Of a stretch of 64,000 bases of DNA, positions 9,896 to 22,500 are shown in pieces; position 1 is the stretch's first letter, and each line of letters starts with the position of its first letter. Origin of the DNA: Neoceratodus forsteri. Taxonomy: Eukaryota > Chordata > Ceratodontiformes > Ceratodontidae. The translations under genes and the position numbers were made by a program. Location: contig JADMNL010000022.1 of NCBI GenBank assembly GCA_016271365.2, positions 221,750,501 through 221,814,500 on the forward strand, read 5' to 3'. The notes under the pieces are model-generated. The model saw only the letters and a list, made by a program, of their open reading frames with translations. It had not been told where the DNA came from and made no database searches.

Positions 9896-11192
9896 CAGTC
9901 ATAGCTGGGTGGGTAAGCTGATGGAGACTATCCTGAAGGAGAGGCTGGTGGCCCTCCTAGAGGACAAAGGACTACAGGACAGCAGACAACATGGCTTCAT
10001 ATGTGGCAGATCCTGCCGAACCAATCTGGTGGAATTCTATAACTGGGTAACTAGGCAACTGGACTGGGGCCATGCAGTGGATGTCCTGTATCTGGACTTC
10101 AGTAAGGCATTTGACTCAGTCCGCATGGGAGGCTGGGAAGTAAGTTAGAAGGCACAGGGGCAGGTGTAAAGCTGGTGAATGGGTAGGGAACTGGTTTCAG
10201 GAAAGGCAACAGAGGGTTGTGGTGATGGGGAGAGCTCTCACACCCAAGGGTAGTGATGTGCGGTGTTCCACAGGGCTCAGTGTTAGGACCTGTGTTGTTT
10301 GGGATAATCATTGCAGACATATCATTGAATATCAAGAGCAAGAACACTCTGTTTGCTGATGATACCAAGATGGGAGTGGTGGTGGATGGCCTAGGGGGAT
10401 GTCAGGGGTTGCAGGATGATTTGGCAAAGCTTGAAACCTGGTCAGACACCTGGCAACTGGGGTTTAATGCCAAAAACTGCAAGGTGCTGTATTTTGGGGT
10501 GAAGAACCCAAGGAAGAGTTACCAGCTGGGTGGAGTGCAGCTAGCCCAGACAGAGAAGGAGGAGAAGGATCTGGGGGTGCTCATTACAGGGCCAATGAAC
10601 AACTCGGCACACTGTAGGAAGGCAGCTGCAAAGGCCAACAAAATGCTGGGTTGCATTTCAAGGGGCATATCCTAGAGGAGGGAGGAGGTGATTCTGCCAC
10701 TGTATAGGTCATTAGTTAGACCGCACCCTGGAGTACTGCGTGCAGTACTGGCACCCGTATCTGAAGAGGCACATTTCATTACTGAAGGGGGTACAGTGCA
10801 GGGAGACAAAGATGATCAATGGGCTGGGGGACTTATATGAGAGGAAGCTGAGGGAGTTGAACATGTACTTGCTGGAGGAGAGGAGGGACAGGGGGCACAT
10901 GATTGAAACCTTTAAGTACAAGAAAGGAATAAACAAAACAGGTACAGATGGGCTGTTCAAAGTAAGGGAGGGGAGGGACACCAGGGGCCAAGATATGAGA
11001 CTGGAGGGAGGAAGGTTCAGGAGGGAAATGAGGAGACACTTTTTTACAGAGAAGGTGGTAGCTGGGTGGAATGCATTACCTGCAGAAGTAGTCTCCAGTA
11101 GAACAGTGGACTGCTTCAAAAGGGGATGGGACAGGACAAGGTGGAGGGTCAACGGAGGGGAAGGGTGGAAGGGAAGGGCAGCTGCAGAATAA
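9867..11192 (+). pseudogene. CR1 reverse transcriptase fragment
   Basis: Block 1 (to about 10120): QHGFICGRSCRTNL and VLYLDFSKAFDSV. Block 2 (10253-10675) in a second frame: GVPQGSVLGPVLF and LFADDTKM, so both catalytic aspartates survive, then WQLGFNAKNCKVLYFG. A stop near 10674 is followed by block 3 (10740-11192): YERKLRELNMYLLEERRDRG and FFTEKVVAGWNALP, the conserved CR1 C-terminus. Roughly 130 bases between blocks 1 and 2 are shifted and partly repetitive (AAGTTAGAAGGCACAGG). Not functional. Confidence 0.82.
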
Positions 11193-11276
11193 GGAGTGCT
11201 AGCTGCACATTCGAGCAGACTTGATAGACCTTTAGGCCTTTATCTGCTGGCAAATTTCGTATGTTTGTATGTTTGT
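9900..11276 (+). mobile_element. 5'-truncated CR1 LINE
   Basis: Starts inside the reverse transcriptase (GKLMETILKERL near 9910) and runs through the C-terminal region to the 3'UTR, ending in the short tandem TATGTTTG repeats (11259-11276) after TTATCTGCTGGCAAATTTCG. Truncation at the 5' side is usual for CR1, where reverse transcription stops early. The pieces lie in at least three frames. The flanks show no clear target duplication. Confidence 0.85.
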
Positions 11277-11888
11277 ACAGCTGAGAGCTGGGGAGGTGAT
11301 GTCATTTGGAACTCTTGCAGCTGCATAAGCCACACTTCAGTAGCTGTGAGTGAGGGAGATAGAATGTTCAAATGAGTCTGTAGTTGGAGGCTGCAGTGTG
11401 CAGTCAGTCTTGTTCCAGAGCTCAGAGTGAGCAGTAGTCTGGAGCAACAGCTCTTATAGAGAGCTGCAGTTTTGTTTTCTTTCTCACCCTAGTGTAGTTC
11501 AGCAATCTTCCAGCTTGTGTGAAGTGGTGGAAACCGACTCTAAGGGACTTTCCAGTGTTTCATCCTAGGAGGGATGAAGCAAGCTGCCAGGATGTTAGGG
11601 GCAATCCCTTTGATCTCACCAGGACATTTGGTGAAGCTGCCTTGTGTGACAGTATCTTCCATGAGTACATTTATTTCTTTTGAGTTTTCCCAGGAGTACC
11701 TGAATTTTAAGGGTGGATTCTCTGACAAAGGGACCATGTCACCCTAAACAGTTTAAAAGTTGTCTGTCCTCCGTGGACTCCAGTATGTGACTGTCCAAGT
11801 GAACAGAACTTTTACCTTTGACACCCCTGTGGTGTCCTGTGAGGATGTTAAGTGTGAAATACATTTCTAGAGGGCATCTTCAATTTTG
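11277..11888. other. Unassigned sequence between two LINEs
   Basis: No ORF resembles a known protein and I see no repeat ends. The sequence is not low-complexity. It might be LTR debris or unique spacer; I cannot decide. Confidence 0.3.
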
Positions 11889-12064
11889 ATACATAGGCTC
11901 ATAGGTTCATAGGTAAATTCAGGTCCATAAGCTGCATGAGCAATTTAAAGGACCTGCCACTAATCTAGTGGACATAACTCCATTTTTTCTCCCATGTACC
12001 TATCCATTAGGTGCTTAAATACTGCCAAGCTACTGGCTTCAACTACCTGCCCAGGGAGGCCATT

Positions 12065-14930
12065 TCAGACATTCACTACTCTCTGGTTAAACCACTTCCC
12101 TCTTCTGTATCTCTTTCCTTTTAGCTGTTTATCGTGGACCCTAGTACCCATCCTCACATTCTCTTTCCAGTTTAATCCTGCTGCCTCACATGGCATACCA
12201 TCGCTTAGTGATTTATATACATAACATAGATCTCCCCTTATCCTTCTATCTGTCATTGAAAATACCCCCAATTGCTCCAATCTGGAACCATATTCTAATT
12301 CGGCCATTGCACCAACTTTCTTGGTGAACCTTCTCTGGACCCATTCTGTTCTTTTACTTCCCATACACTCTGTACTGAACAAAAGGGGGCACCATATTCC
12401 AAAATGGTTCTCACAAGAACGTGTCCCCTCCTACTTCTGATGTTACATAACAAATTACCTACAATCCTGTTGGCTTGGTTAATAAAAGCAATATTATGCT
12501 TGTCAAAGCCCAGTTTATCAGTGACAACTACCCCCAAGTCTTTTTCACTATCCATAGCCATAGTTACCTGTGATTTTAATTTATATTGTGCTCTGACATT
12601 GTTATGCCCAAAATGCATCACCTTGCATTTCATGATGTTAAACTCCAATCTATTTTCTTCTGACCAGTTCTCCAGATGGGATATTTGCGCCTGAAATTTT
12701 GTTACAGCATCTTTATTATTTACTGTTGCCCAGATCTTAGCATCATCTGCATATTTACAGATCCATACTCCTTCAGATACCTGCATGCTAGAAATCAGGA
12801 CATTAAAAAGCCTTGGCTCAAGCACAGACTCCTGGGGGACCCCACTAGTCACCCTCACCTCTGTTGACAGGTAACCTCTAATCTGAACCCGCTGATGTCT
12901 ATCACATAGCCATGATGCTATCCATTTTCTAAGATAACTCTTGACTCCCAATTCCTGTTGGGTCCCAAGCAGAACACTATGTGATACAGAATCAAAAGCT
13001 TTCCTATAGTCCAAATACACAACATCAACCGGCAGCCCAGCATCCAGCGCATGGCTCACTGGTTCAAAGAAATGCAACAAGTTGGTAGTACATGATCTCT
13101 CCCCCGAAAAACCATGGTGGAAAATATCCAGATGCTTTAGGGCTTTCAAGTTATTTTCAAATTGTTCTTCTATAAAACTCTCCATTATTTTTCCAAAAAT
13201 AGAGGTTATGCTTATCGGTCGATAGTTCTCAGGTCTTGTCCTGTCCCCGGATTTAAAATATGGGTGTAATATAAGCCAACTTCCATTCTTCCATGGCCAC
13301 ACCCTCCCTCAATGATTTATTAAAAAGGGCAGCCAATGGAGTGTAAATTTCCTCTGCAAGTTCAATCAAGAAAGCTGGGTGGTAACCATCTGGTCCCCCT
13401 GATTTAAATTTGTTTAATTTCATTAATTTCCATTTTACTTGTTCTGCAATTATAATTGGAAAATCCATCACTCCTCCTCCCCCCTCCACCAGTTCAACTC
13501 CCCCAACAGGAGCATTGCTGTCCTGAAGATAGAAACTTTGAAAGTATGAACCTAATAGGTTTGCTATACCCTGTTCATCGTCCACTTGTTTTTCATGACC
13601 CCTTATGACAGTAATCTGATTATTATTACTTTTCCTTAAACTGCCTACATAACTGTAGAATTCTTTTATACTATTTCCTTTTTTTGAGGCCAGATCTAAT
13701 TTTGCCTTTGCCTTTCCTTTTCTAATACTAGTCTTGCATTTCATTAGTAGGGATTTATATTTTGACGGCCTACAGGGGGAGGGATTTTGTTTGAACCTCT
13801 TATACACCTTGTTTTTTTTTTATTTGTCTATATATTATTTGCATCATCCATTTAGGTACCCTTCCCTTCCTATTATATTTTATTGTTAAAAGAACAAACC
13901 TCTGTATACACGTTTGCAGCACTTCATCTATTAATTCCCAAGATTGCACTAGGGATTTACCCTCTAGCACATTCCAGGTGTATGTTCCTATGATATGTCT
14001 AATCTTAGTATAATCTGCCTTATAGTAGTTCCTTATGACTGTTTTCCCCTGGATACTATGGGAAACCTCCATTAATTCATCCCTGACTATATTATGGTCA
14101 CTACTACCCAATGGTTCAATTACTTTCACATTCCTTACTGCTCCCTCCATATTACACAATATCAAGTCCAGAAGACTCTGGTCTCTAGTATTTTCTACCA
14201 CCATCTATTTAAGGCAGTTTGTTTGGTATATTTCCAGAAATGTTTCCTCTAAGAACCCCTCTACCTCCAGTGGCTCCCACATAATCGGTGGGAAATTGAA
14301 ATCTCCTATGATAATAGTATTATTCGTTATCATCCCACTGTCCAGCAAGTCAAGGAAAGCATCATTTTCTTGTTCAGTCAGGTTAGGCGATTGGTAACAG
14401 ATCCCCAGTCTTATGTTTCTCTTGCCTGTTCAGACAGAGAACCATAGTTGTTCCACCTGATTTCACACACAATTATCAGGATCTACAAGTTTTGCTTTTA
14501 GATGCGAGGCAATATACACCCCTACCCCACACCCATTTTTCCCACTCTAGGTTTATGAAAGAAATTGTAACCTTCAATCACATCTATCCAATTGTCCTCT
14601 CTCAGCCAGGTTTCTGTCAACCCAGAGATGTCTATGTCATCTCTCTGAACAGTATACCTAAGTTTGTCTATCTTAGGACTGTAAATTTACCTCGCTTCCT
14701 TACCCTGTAACACTCATTATATTGTTAGTATGCACTACCTGCATTGTGAACTCTGTCCTAATTGCATATGACATGGATCCATGTGATTAAGTCTGTAACA
14801 TTTCCCTGTATTACTTTATTTCTGCTCAAATTGTTTGTTTTAGCTTTGTAAGCATTATACATGACGTGGAACCTTTGTAAAGGAGTCTTTGACTCAAAGG
14901 TATTTCTAATTCCCTAAATAATAATAATAA
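12065..14930 (-). pseudogene. LINE ORF2 relic with a long open RT block
   Basis: The endonuclease C-terminal part is at 13800-14204 (SLLDLILCNMEG, PLGSSDHNIV). The linker and RT N-terminus are at 13253-13807 (KLNKFKSGGPDGYHPAFLIE). The RT core is at 12295-13302: ENYRPISITSIFGKIMES, HHGFSGERSCTTNLLHFF, VVYLDYRKAFDSVSHSVL, SGVPQESVLEPRLFNV and KYADDAKIW. The YADD box is intact, but the usual PQGSVLGP loop is altered to PQESVLEP. The 12065-12382 frame gives the C-terminus (RVHDKQLKGKRYRRGKWFNQ). The three large frames overlap at their ends, which means frameshifts and not splicing. Confidence 0.85.
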
Positions 14931-15059
14931 TATATTTCACACTCCTTGCATTAACAAGCAACAATTTTATTCCTTTCGTCTTTATTATCCTACCATTAAC
15001 GTGCCATGGTTCCCCTTCCTGACCACTTTGCACCTGACTACTTTCCTCCCCTGTAATTA

Positions 15060-16130
15060 GTTTAAATGCAGATTCACATATTTCCTAAATGACAACCCCA
15101 AGTCCTTTGATCCACTCCTACTTAGATATCTTCCATCTCGAACAAAGTAATGTGTGTTTAGGTCAAATTCCTCCCATGTATTAATACAGTTTATACCATT
15201 CATAGTACACCATCTTCTCATCCAGTTATTAACCCTTTTTATTTTCTGATTTATCCTAGAACCTGCCCTGTGAACTGGTAGGATTTCTGAGAAAACTATT
15301 TTCCATTTAGTTTCTGCACTGTTCTTTCAATACTCATTAACTGTAGGTACATTTGATCCTCCCTAGTTCTATACAAGTTGTTTGTTCCCAGATGTACTAT
15401 GATTAATGGGGTGTCTGTGCCTTTTTTACCCATTTTGGGGATTATGGTATTTATATGTGCTAGGGTAGCACCTGGCAGGTTTGAGCTTGTTACTTTGTTT
15501 TTTAATCCTTTTGTTGTGTAGGCATCCATATACCTGACAATGGAGTCACCAATAATATGTATCCTCCCCTCCACTATATTGTCCTCAGTTTCCATCCTTA
15601 CATCCTGAATATTCTGTGTAATGTTATCACATATCCCCTCTTCTCCTGAACCATCATGATTTTCCTCTATGGTGTCCTGACTGACATTAGATCTGCCAGT
15701 TCTTCTTGGGTGTGCCCCTCCATGCCCCTTATCACTGTCCCAGCTGAACTGGTATGACACTGTATTATTGTTTGTTTGGTCATCATTTGGACTCCTTGGG
15801 AGTCAACTTGCTCTGATAGGGGTGCAAAACTATTATGTAGTGATAATTGAAATGTCATTGCCCTCCTCCCCCTTTTCTTAGTTCTTGTATTTGTCTGCAG
15901 TTCCCACTCAGACTCTGTTTCCACACTACTTCTGTTTCATTTCTGTTCACTTCTACTAATTTGTCCCCCCTCATGTGTGCCTTCCTTCCTGGCTTCTGGT
16001 GTTTGATAGCATTTAACCTGCAGTTCCAAACCAATTATTTTCATTTTTAGTTCTTTAATCTCACTACACTGCTGACAAATATATTCCATTAGGCCAACAC
16101 TTTCCCCCACAATAAATTTGTTAGCCTTTA
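15060..16130 (-). pseudogene. LINE ORF1 relic with SGNH esterase domain
   Basis: The N-terminal part (about 16090-15925) has YICQQCSEIKELKMKI, a Cys pair and helix. The middle (15667-15924) is polar, with TRTKKRGRRAM. The esterase is at 15296-15760: IHIIGDSIVRYMD (catalytic Ser block) and IVHLGTNNL. The Asp/His block is near 15100-15130, where the usual DGLH appears as DGRYLSRSG. Stops and shifts break it. This is the same architecture as ORF1 of the LINE at 4159-8338. Confidence 0.72.
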
Positions 16131-16400
16131 CACCTCACCCCCAATTCACTGAACCTCAAAACCACAATCCTACTCTCCATTTATCCTGATGTTTCAGTTT
16201 TATACACCTACCGGAAATCTGTCTGCAACTGTCTGCAACAATACCCTTCTTGACTGTTGTGTTTTCACTGTAATCTCTCAGCCACACAGTCCTTGGCCCC
16301 TCAGACCACTGCCCCACGTGAACATGTGTTAACACACACCGGCATGCATGGGTCTTGGTACACATCTCTGCGTGTGGAACAGTGTGCTCAAGCTCGTGAC

Positions 16401-17650
16401 GCACACTCTAGCACTGCAATATATGTGCCATGACCCAGAAGTACAGACAAGGGTGACAGTCATACACAGCAGTTGCTAGCCTTCCAAAAGGAATGAAATT
16501 GTGCCCAGGCTACTCCCTTCAGCAGCTATTCTGCTGCTAAGCCCACATAAGTAACCCCCAAAAATTTAGCAGCATTTCACTATATCTGTAGTTCTTCCTT
16601 ATCTGCCCAGAACTACAGGTATCAGGCAACATCCTGCCACAGTCCTTAGTCAGCTCCTGCAGCAACTAGCATTAAAAGAGCACAAAAAGTGATCAGCATA
16701 TACCACGACTGCCTCCCCGTCTCTCGGCTTTTGGCCGATGCGCAGGTTCAAAATCAGTCAAGGATTACAAGGTACAGTGTGAGGTGTATTTACCAGAGGG
16801 ATGGCCGAGTATGAACTTGGAAACAAAAGGGGGGAGATCCCCCCATCTGGAGTGACCAGTTTAGCACTCTGGTTCCCAAAGGGCACTTTCTTTTCTGTCA
16901 GCGCACGTGGTCAATGCCTGAAGAAAGTTGTACCCCAGTGAGTGGATTTTCTCTAATTCTACCCCAGTGAGTGGGTTTTCTCTGGTTCTACCCCAGTGAG
17001 TGGGTTTTTCTCCAGTTTACCCCATGTATGTGGGTTCTGTGAGTGTTGAACCCTTAGTGCTCTGTCATGGTGGGTGTACCACATCTAATCCTATGCCATA
17101 TGGGAAATGACCAAGTACTGGCCGTGTGTGCCATTTCCAGGAAGAAAGTGTGTGTTCTATAAGTGGCTAGGCCATGAGTCTTTCAGTCATCCTATGCAAT
17201 ATTGGAATTTGGTGTTCTCTACCTCAGATGTCTGCATTTGCAGTGTGTGTAACCCTTGGGGGTCCATCTTCGCTTTGTGTTATTCCTACATGTTTTATGG
17301 AATAAAGCCACACTCTAGAATCCCAACCTGGCTTGGACACTTATGTTATTGCTTCCTAAGTGTGGAGTTACTTGGATACTCATTTCCAGAAGTGCAAACC
17401 TAGCATAGCCTGAGCAAACATTTTCTCCCCAGGACCAGGGTTGTGGCCATGATATTGGTCCCAACAGGTGTGTGCCAGGTAGTAGCGCACTTGGTGTTTG
17501 ATTTTTATAATGTTCTACTCCATCTGGCATATCCCACCTTGTCTAATGGTGGCAAATCAATGTAACCCCCACCCCTCTCTTTTTCCCTAGACTATAGGAG
17601 GTGTGCCTACTGGTTAAATAAGGGGCCAGTGGGGGAGGGGGTTACACATG
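16401..17650. other. Possible LTR debris, undetermined
   Basis: Contains GGAATAAAGCCACACTC (17299-17315, polyadenylation-like AATAAA) in a stretch that reads like an LTR R-U5 region, and an 86-bp segment (17561-17646) bounded by TGTAACCCCC and GGGGGTTACA. No matching second LTR, gag or pol is nearby. The assignment is weak. Small ORFs here resemble no protein. Confidence 0.25.
16931..17045 (+). repeat. 29-bp tandem repeat, about four units
   Basis: TACCCCAGTGAGTGG starts at 16931, 16960 and 16989, and a diverged unit (TACCCCATGTATGTGGG) starts at 17018. The period is 29 bp. The units differ by a few bases. Confidence 0.92.
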
Positions 17651-19278
17651 CCAAAAAAGAAAATTAGTAATAGAAGACAAGAAGAAAGCCTAGAAACTGT
17701 ATGATCTATAATCTGGACAGTATGTAAATGTATTACAAAATTTCTCAAAGTTTCCCTGAGGCATCAACATCAGAGTTCAGAACTCATAATACTTAATGAT
17801 CTCCTTGTGACTTTATGCAGCTGCCAATGTCGTCATCTGCCAGTAATTCGTGACAATCAGTTCTAGGTATAAGGCTGGGCTGACCCTTTAAATCACTGAA
17901 AAATTCTGAAGGCATGTGGGTAGACAAGTACATGATGTACTCAAAATGTGTGCTCATGTCTCAGTCCTATACAAATGAAATTATAGAGCAGGTGGAAACT
18001 GCAAATACGTGTAAGCAGAGTTTTATGTTTTTGCTTTCTGCCTAATTTAAGATTTGGGGCAACGTAAGAAGAAATGAATATTCCCTACAGATTCAACTTT
18101 GGTTATTTATGAGTGCCACTGAGAAATGTTTGCTCCTTGCATATGCTGGCTGTAGAGAACCACTGACAGAAAAAAAAAAGAAAATGTTGTTTGTGTTGTT
18201 TGTAAGGTAGTGCTTTGACTGTCAGATGCTTTGTTCTTCAGTCATTTTCCACTGCTTGTATGTGAGCATAGTATGGTTCACAGTTAGAGCCCCATTAAAT
18301 TATTTTTATTTTTTATAGTATTTCTTTTTATTTTTCTGGAGTTCCTTGTTATTTCTTTTTATTCATTGAAAATGTAGTTTTATTTCTTGTTATCACATTT
18401 ACATTCATAAAATAGCTCAAAATGGCCTCATTCACACTAGAAATCACATTCCTAGTATACTACATTGTATTAAGCAGCATTATGCTATAGTCTTGAAAGG
18501 TTTTGTGATCAGACATTCCCACTGCCACATCCTTGTGGACTGTCTCTGTGGTAATAATGGAGTTTAAACAACAACTGCTGCAAGCAGTTGTTTAGTTTTT
18601 GCAAAAAAAACAGGCAATTTTTTAACTTTTTTATTGTGTTTCATTTTGTTTGATTTCTGTTTATACCTTGAATTTCTTGTTATTTCTTATTTCAGAAAAA
18701 CACGGGTCTCTATTCATAGTTTTGTTATTATAAATCATTACATCATTCTTAGCCAGTCAGGATTGTTTATTTCTAACCATGAGAGGGTGTCTCATGCAAA
18801 CAATTCTAAAACTCTGAAGTTCTAAGTTCAGTTGGCACATTCCATTTTCCACGAAGGGGATTCTCTAGTATTCTGCAAAGTAAAATATTTGTTTTAAATT
18901 AAAATTTCATTTTTTTTGAACATAGGTCTTCAACTTGATTTATAATATGTTTATATGTACAGTTCCTGTATCTCTTTTGGTTCTAAGAGTTTCTTCACAA
19001 GCCTTTTGTGTGCCAGAACTGCTCAGCTTCGCTCCGTGGTTCTTTCACCCAAAGAACTTGAGAATGTACTCTTATAACCATAAGAAACACAATAACTGTA
19101 CTGATAAAGGTATTTATGGAATCGGCATAGACATTAATTGGTTAAGATAAATCACTAATCTCACTGGAAAACAGCCAGCAGTGAGATAAATGCATTTATC
19201 TAAAGAGTTGCATTTATCTCAGAAGTTGCCGCATCATCTACCAGCCCCACCCCCAAGCCAGCTAGCAGTACTTACTTG
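17651..19278. other. No recognised feature
   Basis: A/T-rich, with no long ORF and no clear repeat end. The small ORFs at 18634 and 18935 have no recognisable motif and no reason to be genes. Confidence 0.5.
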
Positions 19279-22200
19279 GCTAGGTAGCTGTAACCAAGAC
19301 TTGTTTCAATGAGAACCATACCTGGGATGTTGTTAACCCAGGGTACACTCTGTACAGGAGAGACAAAAAAAGAAGGAAAGGAGGGGTGTGTGGCTATTTA
19401 AGTAAGGGAAGGTATCAAGGCCACAGAGATACAAATGGCAAACACTGAGACTGAAGCCCTATGGATCATCCTTGGAGCTGGGGAAAAGTACCCCATTCAG
19501 GTGGGTGAGATCTACAGACCCCCCCATTTCAATAGATAGATAGAGGCAAAGAGCTACTAGAAGCTGTTCTAACAATGGCTGATAAAGGTGACTTGTTGCT
19601 CGTCACAGACTTTAGTCTGCCTGATATAGAATGGTCCTCCTACATAGCTTCATTTGACAGGAGTAGAGAATTCCTCATAGCTCTAAAAGGGACAGGACTA
19701 AGACAGTTGGTGGAGTCACCACCAGAGAAAATGTAATCCTGGACCTCGTACTATTATACAGTACCAGGATCACAGACATTAAGGTAGAAATCAATCTGGG
19801 GTCAAGTGACCATAGGTCAGTCTGGCTCTCAGTCAAAAGGACAGAGGACACAAGTTACACAAAACTGAAGATCCTGGACTTCAGGAAGGCTGACTATGTC
19901 AAAATGAAAATATGCATTGAAAACCATCTCAAAGATGTTGCAGGGGTGATGTGGATGAAAGCTGGAAGGCCATAAATGATGCAATAACTCTGGCCACAGC
20001 AGAATGCACCTAACAATCAGTGAAACTAAGAAGAGGAGAAACCCTCTTGGTTTTCTAAGGAGGTTGCTTTCAGTATAAAGGAGAAAAAAAAGCTTTCAAA
20101 AAGTACAAACAGACATAGAACGACAGAGACATGGAGGAATATAAGGCAAGGCTCAAGGAAGCAGGGAAGGCGATTAGAATAGCCAAAGCATGAACAGGAG
20201 AAAGAATTGCTGAAAGGGCTGGAAAGGGAGACAAGACCTTTTACAGATACATACAGGAGAAAAGAAAATGCAAAGGGGGTATTGTTCGGTTGAGAACCAG
20301 AGAGGGGCAGAATGTGGAGACTGACAAAGAAAAGGCAGAGGTTCTGAACAAATTCTTCTGCTCAGTCTTCACACAAGAGGAACAGGGTAATTGACCAGTA
20401 CTAGGAAATGAAGGACACCACACCAGTGAAACTGACACAAATCCCTTCACAAAAGAAAGGGTCCTGCCTGGCCCGGTGGCGCTGAGGGTTGAGGTGCTGG
20501 AACCCACACCTCACTCCATGCTGGTGACCTGGGTTCAGGAATGAGCCCAGGTCATCGGGGGTCAGCAGGGAAGGACTGGGATTGAGTGTTCGATGACTGC
20601 TCTCCCAGTCCTGGGGAAAGGGTGGGATCCACACCGTGCTCTGGTGGTCTCTGAGGATGCCCAGTGGTACTGTGGACACATGGGTGCCTGGAGGGGGGGA
20701 GCATGGCAGATGTCTGCACATTGGATTTTGGATGTCATTGCACATCCGTGCTCCCACTGGGGAAAAAATGGAAAAGGCTGGGCGTGACTGAGCAGCTTGA
20801 TGGCCACATCCTGCCATGCAGGGAGGACTGTCATGGAATCGCACTGGCGGGGGTTCAGCGCTGGTCCTTCTGGCAGGGATGGGATAGCCCTTCAGTGGAT
20901 CAACCATGGCCATGTCAGACCCCCCCATCATGCAAGTGAGCCTGCTGCTCTCCTCATGGGCAGGGCCAGTGGCTGGATGCCCTCACCAGTAGGCACCACA
21001 GCAGGTGCAGAGAAAGAAAGTTGCAATAAAAAAAAAAGACAGGGTCCTAAAAGAACTGACAAAATTAAAAACCAACAAAGCAATGGGACCTGACAGTATC
21101 CACCCAAGAATAATGAAGGAACTCTCAGAGGAACTTGCCTCCCCATTGGCAGTCCTCTTCAATAAATCCCTGGAGAGTGGCAGAGTCCCAGATGACTGGA
21201 AAAATGTCACAGTAGTACCACTGCACAAAAGTGGGAGCAGGGAAGATGCTGGTAACTACCGTCCAGTCAGTCTCACTTCAGTGGTGGGGAAAATCATAGA
21301 AACATTACTGAAGGAAAGAATAGTACAATATGTGGAAGCAAATGGAAAACTTGACCCAAAGCAGCATGGCTTCTCAGCAGGGAAGTCATGCCAGACAAAC
21401 ATGATTGATTTCTTTGATTAGGTGACCAAAAGGTGGACCATAGTGGAGCAGTAGACATAGTGTATCTGGACTTCTGTAAGGCATTTGAATTCATTCCACA
21501 TAGGAGACTAATAAACAAGTTGGAACACACTGGAGTGGTGCATAAAATAGTCATCTGGATTAGGAACTGGCTCCAGTGGAGAACCCTGAGGGTCATGGTA
21601 AACGGCACTCTGTCAGAGCAAGGTGGGGTAACCAGCAGAGCTTCCAATGATCAGTACTGGGGTCAATTCTATTTAACATATTCATCAGTGACATCGCTGA
21701 TAGATTGGAGGGAAAGGTTTGCCTGTTTGTAGACAACACAAGCTCTGCAACAGAGTAGACATGCAAGAGGGGGGCCATAGGAATGGACTCTGATCTAAAA
21801 AAGCTGGAAGAATGATCAAAACAATGGCAGTTTAAATTCAACACCAAGAAGTGTAAAGTTATGCACCAGGGGAGAAAGAACCCAGGCAGGAAATATACCC
21901 TAGGAGGGGAACAACTGATAGAAACTAAGACTGAAAGGGATCCAGGAGTACTCGTATCTGATGATTTATAGACAACCAGGCAATGCGAAAAGGCAGCACA
22001 GAAGGCTAACGTCATCCTTGGATGCATATGTAGGGGTATCATGAGTAGAAAAAGCGAGGTGATAATCCCACTGTACAGGTCTTTGGTGAGGCTGCACCTA
22101 GAGTATTGTGTCCAGTTCTGGAGACCACACCTCAAGAAAGACAGAGATTGTCTGGAGACCATTCAGAGGAGAGCTATGAAGATGATTCATGGACTTCATC

Positions 22201-22500
22201 AAGAACCCTATGAGTCAAAACTCAACCATCTCAAGATGTACTCACTGGAAAGTAGGAGGGATGGGGGATATGACTGAGACATTCAAATACCTCAACAGAA
22301 TTAACTTAGTACAAACTCAGGATCTTTTCAGAGAAAGCTCGTCTACATGAACAAGTGGGCACAGCATGCTCCTACAGGGAGGTAGATTCAAAACCAACAT
22401 CAGGAAGTTTTTCTTCACTGAAAGGGTGGTGGAACCTTGGAACAGTCTGCCCCCTGTATTCATGGCAGCAAAGACAGTGAGAGTTCCAAGCTAGCATGGG
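19279..22500 (+). pseudogene. CR1 ORF2 relic (EN and RT)
   Basis: Endonuclease pieces: EIYRPP near 19510, LILDLV-type and SSDHR-type blocks near 19730-19820. RT: KTNKAMGPDSIHPRIMKELS (21070-21125), NYRPVSLTSVVGKIIETLLK (21255-21315), QHGFSAGKSCQTNMIDFFD (to 21421), then a stop and a frame change to VYLDFCKAFEFIPHRRLINK (21459-21520). The catalytic FADD box is altered (VDN near 21735). The C-terminus (22041-22277) has LVRLHLEYCVQFWRPHLKK. Confidence 0.82.
20466..21036 (+). mobile_element. Long tRNA-derived SINE, copy 2, with target-site duplication
   Basis: A 571-bp insertion inside the CR1 reverse transcriptase. The 12-bp flanks AGAAAGGGTCCT (20454-20465) and AGACAGGGTCCT (21037-21048) differ at one base, and removing one restores the CR1 frame (ERVLKELTKLK). 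The 5' end GCCTGGCCCGGTGGCGCTGAGG gives a box-A-like TGGCGCTGAGG, and GGGTTCAGGAATG (about 20531) is box-B-like, suggesting a pol III promoter from a tRNA. It ends in poly(A) (AATAAAAAAAAAA). The ~450-bp body after the promoter is unusually long and unrecognised. Confidence 0.83.

Larger units (their letters stand above)
11889..16400 (-). mobile_element. CR1/L2-group LINE, second lineage, nearly full length
   Basis: The 3' end (left) carries ATAGGCTCATAGGTTCATAGG, a short-repeat terminus different from the TCTATG type of the other CR1s here. Reading right to left: ORF1 (about 16130-15060) with an esterase domain, ORF2 (about 14930-12065) with endonuclease and RT, then a ~170-bp 3'UTR. The RT block is open for 335 codons. 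The 5' limit is uncertain: nothing coding is seen beyond 16130, and I set the end near 16400. Confidence 0.8.

Noticed and set aside
16718..16745. TCTCGGCTTTTGGCC resembles the 5' end of U2 snRNA.
   Set aside because: The likeness covers only about 14 bases; the branch-site region and stems that should follow are absent.
18634..19150. Small ORFs at 18634 and 18935.
   Set aside because: Short, A/T-rich, without motif, signal or neighbour that would support a gene.
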